In this document: positions 61,845-64,000 of the stretch, piece after piece | Layout of the letters: each line of letters opens with the position of its first letter | Position numbering within the stretch: the stretch's first letter is position 1 | Assembly (NCBI RefSeq): GCF_024168045.1 | Contig: NZ_CP100126.1 | Coordinates: 947,501 to 1,011,500, forward strand | Origin: Dorea longicatena | Lineage (GTDB): Bacteria; Bacillota; Clostridia; Lachnospirales; Lachnospiraceae | Reading direction: 5' to 3' | DNA: 64,000 nt | Notes under the pieces: model-generated | Told to the model about the DNA's origin: nothing | What the model saw: only the letters and a program-made list of their open reading frames with translations | Database searches by the model: none | Position numbers and translations under genes: made by a program

Positions 61845-62312
61845 GTGCTATTACACAGATGTAAATGCGGGACATTGATACCGCAGGAATTACGCTTGTG
61901 TCCGGACTGTGAAGCAAAGGAAAGCGACAAGGTGTCAAGGCACATGGAATACAATCTGCGCCGGAGAAATAAGAAAGCAGCAGCTTTTTATGTGTCGGCG
62001 GAATGGCGCAAAGTACGGGCGTTTGCATTGTCTTTATATGACAGCTTAGACATGTATGCGTACTATGTTCAACACAAGATCGTTGTGGCTGACATGGTAC
62101 ACCACATCACAGAGATAGAAGAAGACTGGACGCAACGTTTGAACGTGGAAAATCTATTCCCGTTAAGCAATGGAAACCACGGGATCATCAGTGCGCTGTA
62201 CAAGAAGGATGAAGCAACGAAAAGACAGACACAGGAGCTGCTACGGAACATTATCCGCCAGCACTGGAAAGGGGTAGGGGGTATCGAAAAAGTTTTGACC
62301 GGGCTGGATTAG
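61845..62312 (+). CDS. HNH endonuclease (packaging-associated)
   Basis: The 155 residues open with a zinc ribbon (CKCG and CPDC), followed by the HNH core ADMVHHITEIEEDW ... NLFPLSNGNH. HNH proteins encoded next to terminase are required for cutting at cos in many tailed phages. GTG 61845 follows GAAGGTGG. The small terminase gene lies 123 bases downstream. It is the first gene after the early/late terminator. Confidence 0.9.
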   Translation: MLLHRCKCGTLIPQELRLCPDCEAKESDKVSRHMEYNLRRRNKKAAAFYVSAEWRKVRAFALSLYDSLDMYAYYVQHKIVVADMVHHITEIEEDWTQRLNVENLFPLSNGNHGIISALYKKDEATKRQTQELLRNIIRQHWKGVGGIEKVLTGLD

Positions 62313-62435
62313 TCGCGCCCCCTCTATTCTGTGGAGAAAACTCCCCACGGAAATTTCAGATATAAGGGCAAACGGTCATGTGTCAGATTCTGACACAATC
62401 CGCAAGGAAAAGCAGCGGGAAAGGAGGTCGATATA
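62313..62435 (+). other. Candidate cos/packaging region between HNH and small terminase
   Basis: This non-coding stretch holds a GC-rich segment (CGCGCCCCCT at 62313-62324), a GTGGAG/CTCCCCAC hairpin around 62338, and an inverted repeat (TGTGTCA 62379-62385 with TGACACA 62391-62397). In many HNH-encoding phages the cos site lies at this place. The exact cut site cannot be read from sequence. Confidence 0.35.
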
Positions 62436-62963
62436 ATGGCAGGACAACGACAGCCGATCGCGCTGGTACAAGCAAAAGGAAAGAAACATCTGACAAAGGC
62501 AGAGATCGCAGAAAGAGAACGGACGGAAGTGAAAGCACCGTCGGACAGAGTGACGCCGCCGTCATACCTGACAGCTACGCAGAAAAAGGCATTCAGAAAA
62601 ACGGTGAAAGAACTGCGGGCGATCGACCTGATTTCAAACTTGGACGTGGAAGCACTGGCGCGGTTAGTGATCGCGCAGGAGAAATACAGAGAAGTGACAG
62701 AAACGATCGCAAAGCAGCCACTGATGGTAACTGTGGCATACGACACAGGGAAAAAAGATGCAGAAGGCTATCCGATCATGGCAGAACATGAGGTTGTGAA
62801 CAGTCAGGTGGAACGTCTGGCGATCATTCAGGACAGGTATTTCAAACAGTGCCGACAGGGTGCAGCAGATTTTGGACTGACAGTATCGTCAAGATGCCGC
62901 CTGATTATTCCAAAAGCACCGGAAGCACCGAAGACAAACAAATTTAAAGACAAGTTTGCGTGA
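62436..62963 (+). CDS. Phage terminase small subunit (P27 family)
   Basis: The 175 residues match P27-type small terminases, which recognise the packaging site. TPPSYLTATQKKAFRKTVKEL, NLDVEALARLVIAQEKYREV and the tail block GLTVSSRCRLIIPKAPEAPKTNKF are visible. AAAGGAGGTCGATATA precedes ATG 62436. The large subunit starts 7 bases after its stop. Confidence 0.93.
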   Translation: MAGQRQPIALVQAKGKKHLTKAEIAERERTEVKAPSDRVTPPSYLTATQKKAFRKTVKELRAIDLISNLDVEALARLVIAQEKYREVTETIAKQPLMVTVAYDTGKKDAEGYPIMAEHEVVNSQVERLAIIQDRYFKQCRQGAADFGLTVSSRCRLIIPKAPEAPKTNKFKDKFA

Positions 62964-62970
62964 TGATGCG

Positions 62971-64000
62971 ATGCAGGACAGAACGACACAGTACGCTGCG
63001 GATGTCCTTGCGGGAAAAATAATTGCCGGGGATCTGGTAAAACTTGCCTGCAAGCGTCATCTGGACGACATCGAAAAGTCAAAGGCTGCGCCATATAAAT
63101 ACTATTTTGATGTGGAGCAGGCGGAAAGAATCATTGAATTCGCTGAAACATTGACCATTGCAGAAGGCGAAGAGGAAGAACAGGTCGAATGTTACGCATT
63201 CCAGTGTTTTATTCTCGGAAATCTGAACGGATGGCGGACAAAAACAGGCGGACACAGAAGATTCCGAACATCATATGTGCAACTTGGAAGACAGAACGGT
63301 AAATCTTTTCTGAATGGAATTCTGGCTGCATATTACGGAAATTTTGAGAAGTACAAATACGGTCAGATATACTGCACAGCAACGAAAAAAGATCAGTCGC
63401 TGATCGTATTCAATGAAATTGTGAAGTTTATCCGGTCGGATCATGATCTGGATGAGTGTTTCAACGTACACGAACACAACAGCACAATAGATTGTTTACT
63501 GACACATAGCAAAATAAAGGCGCTTTCAGGAGATACGAAGTCAATCGACGGATTCCGCCCGTATCTTGGAATTGTCGATGAATACCATGCACACAAAAAC
63601 GACCAGATGTACAAACTTCTGGAAGGCGGAATCAAGAAGATGAAATCTGCGCTGATCAGTGTGATCACGACAGCAGGGTTCGATCTGAAGTCACCATGTT
63701 ATGCATTGTATGAATATTGCGTGAAGGTGCTGAAAGGCATTGCACACAATGATTCACAGTTCATATACATCGCACAAATGGATGAAACAGACGACATGTG
63801 GACGCCGAAGAACTGGATCAAGGCGAATCCGATCCTGCAATATGATCTGGAAGCACTTGAAAACATGATTCCGATTGCTGAAACAGCGAAAGAAATGGGC
63901 GGATCCAGTTTGCGCGATTTCATTGTGAAACAGCTGAACATGTGGATTCAATGGACGAATGATGTCTATCTGAAAGACATGGAATTGTGGCAAAATGGCG
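62971..64000 (+). CDS. Phage terminase large subunit (partial, runs off the window)
   Basis: This is the packaging motor ATPase/nuclease, HK97-type (Terminase_1). About 343 codons are visible and the rest lies beyond the window. Walker A GRQNGKS starts at residue 106. Walker B LGIVDEYHAHK starts at residue 199, followed by the coupling segment SVITTAGFDLKSPCY. ATG 62971 follows the small-subunit stop without a strong ribosome site, so translation is probably coupled; TTG 62956 is an alternative. The C-terminal nuclease domain is not seen. Confidence 0.93.
   Translation, partial: MQDRTTQYAADVLAGKIIAGDLVKLACKRHLDDIEKSKAAPYKYYFDVEQAERIIEFAETLTIAEGEEEEQVECYAFQCFILGNLNGWRTKTGGHRRFRTSYVQLGRQNGKSFLNGILAAYYGNFEKYKYGQIYCTATKKDQSLIVFNEIVKFIRSDHDLDECFNVHEHNSTIDCLLTHSKIKALSGDTKSIDGFRPYLGIVDEYHAHKNDQMYKLLEGGIKKMKSALISVITTAGFDLKSPCYALYEYCVKVLKGIAHNDSQFIYIAQMDETDDMWTPKNWIKANPILQYDLEALENMIPIAETAKEMGGSSLRDFIVKQLNMWIQWTNDVYLKDMELWQNG

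Overview
The window looks like a chromosomal segment of a low-to-mid GC Gram-positive anaerobe, most likely a Lachnospiraceae (Dorea/Blautia/Ruminococcus-like) gut Clostridia. The basis is Firmicutes-type ribosome sites, uvrB-uvrA followed by mreB, recD2 and comFC, the cdaA-cdaR pair, a GerMN lipoprotein, and a Firmicutes-type tailed prophage. No tRNA, rRNA or CRISPR array was seen.

Layout. (1) 1-13.4 kb is core: uvrB, uvrA, mreB, recD2, comFC, two membrane proteins of unknown function, cdaA, cdaR and an HPr-family protein. (2) 13.4-33.15 kb is AT-rich cell-envelope DNA: an LTA-synthase-like phosphotransferase, a GtrA / GT-C / GtrB-type glycosylation trio, a tandem-GT2 enzyme, two giant secreted wall enzymes (amidase + glucosaminidase; L,D-transpeptidase), a TagGH/Wzm-Wzt-type ABC exporter, a small membrane protein, a GerMN lipoprotein and a GT2. 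(3) 33.16-39.4 kb is an accessory insert: a MerR-methyltransferase fusion, a decayed AAA/PD-(D/E)XK gene, and a three-gene operon (DUF262-like protein, DUF3696-type ATPase, unknown third protein) that looks like a defence system. (4) 39.6-50.5 kb is surface polysaccharide synthesis: dTDP-rhamnose genes rfbA-B-D-C, two Wzy-like polymerases, rhamnosyltransferase-like GT2s, a WbaP-type initiating phosphosugar transferase and an LCP ligase. (5) 50.6 kb to the end is the left part of a tailed prophage, all on the plus strand, cut by the window edge inside the large terminase gene.

How it fits together. WbaP-type priming, dTDP-rhamnose supply, GT2 enzymes, polymerases, the ABC exporter and LCP attachment can together make and anchor one or more rhamnose-containing wall polymers. 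The GtrA/GtrB/GT-C trio would add side-chain sugars outside the membrane. The amidase, the transpeptidase and the LTA-synthase-like protein all carry the same GBS_Bsp-like repeat, which suggests a shared wall ligand or docking partner.

The prophage early region combines a rolling-circle (HUH) type initiator, ParA and ParB, SSB, a VRR-NUC nuclease, an orphan C5 cytosine methyltransferase, a MazF-like protein and a membrane-anchored transglycosylase. These are followed by an ArpU-like late regulator, HNH nuclease and terminase. No integrase or repressor lies in the visible part. Several gene junctions in the envelope region use compact designs in which a terminator hairpin and the next promoter overlap. 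All functional calls come from reading motifs in the translated sequence; no database search was run.
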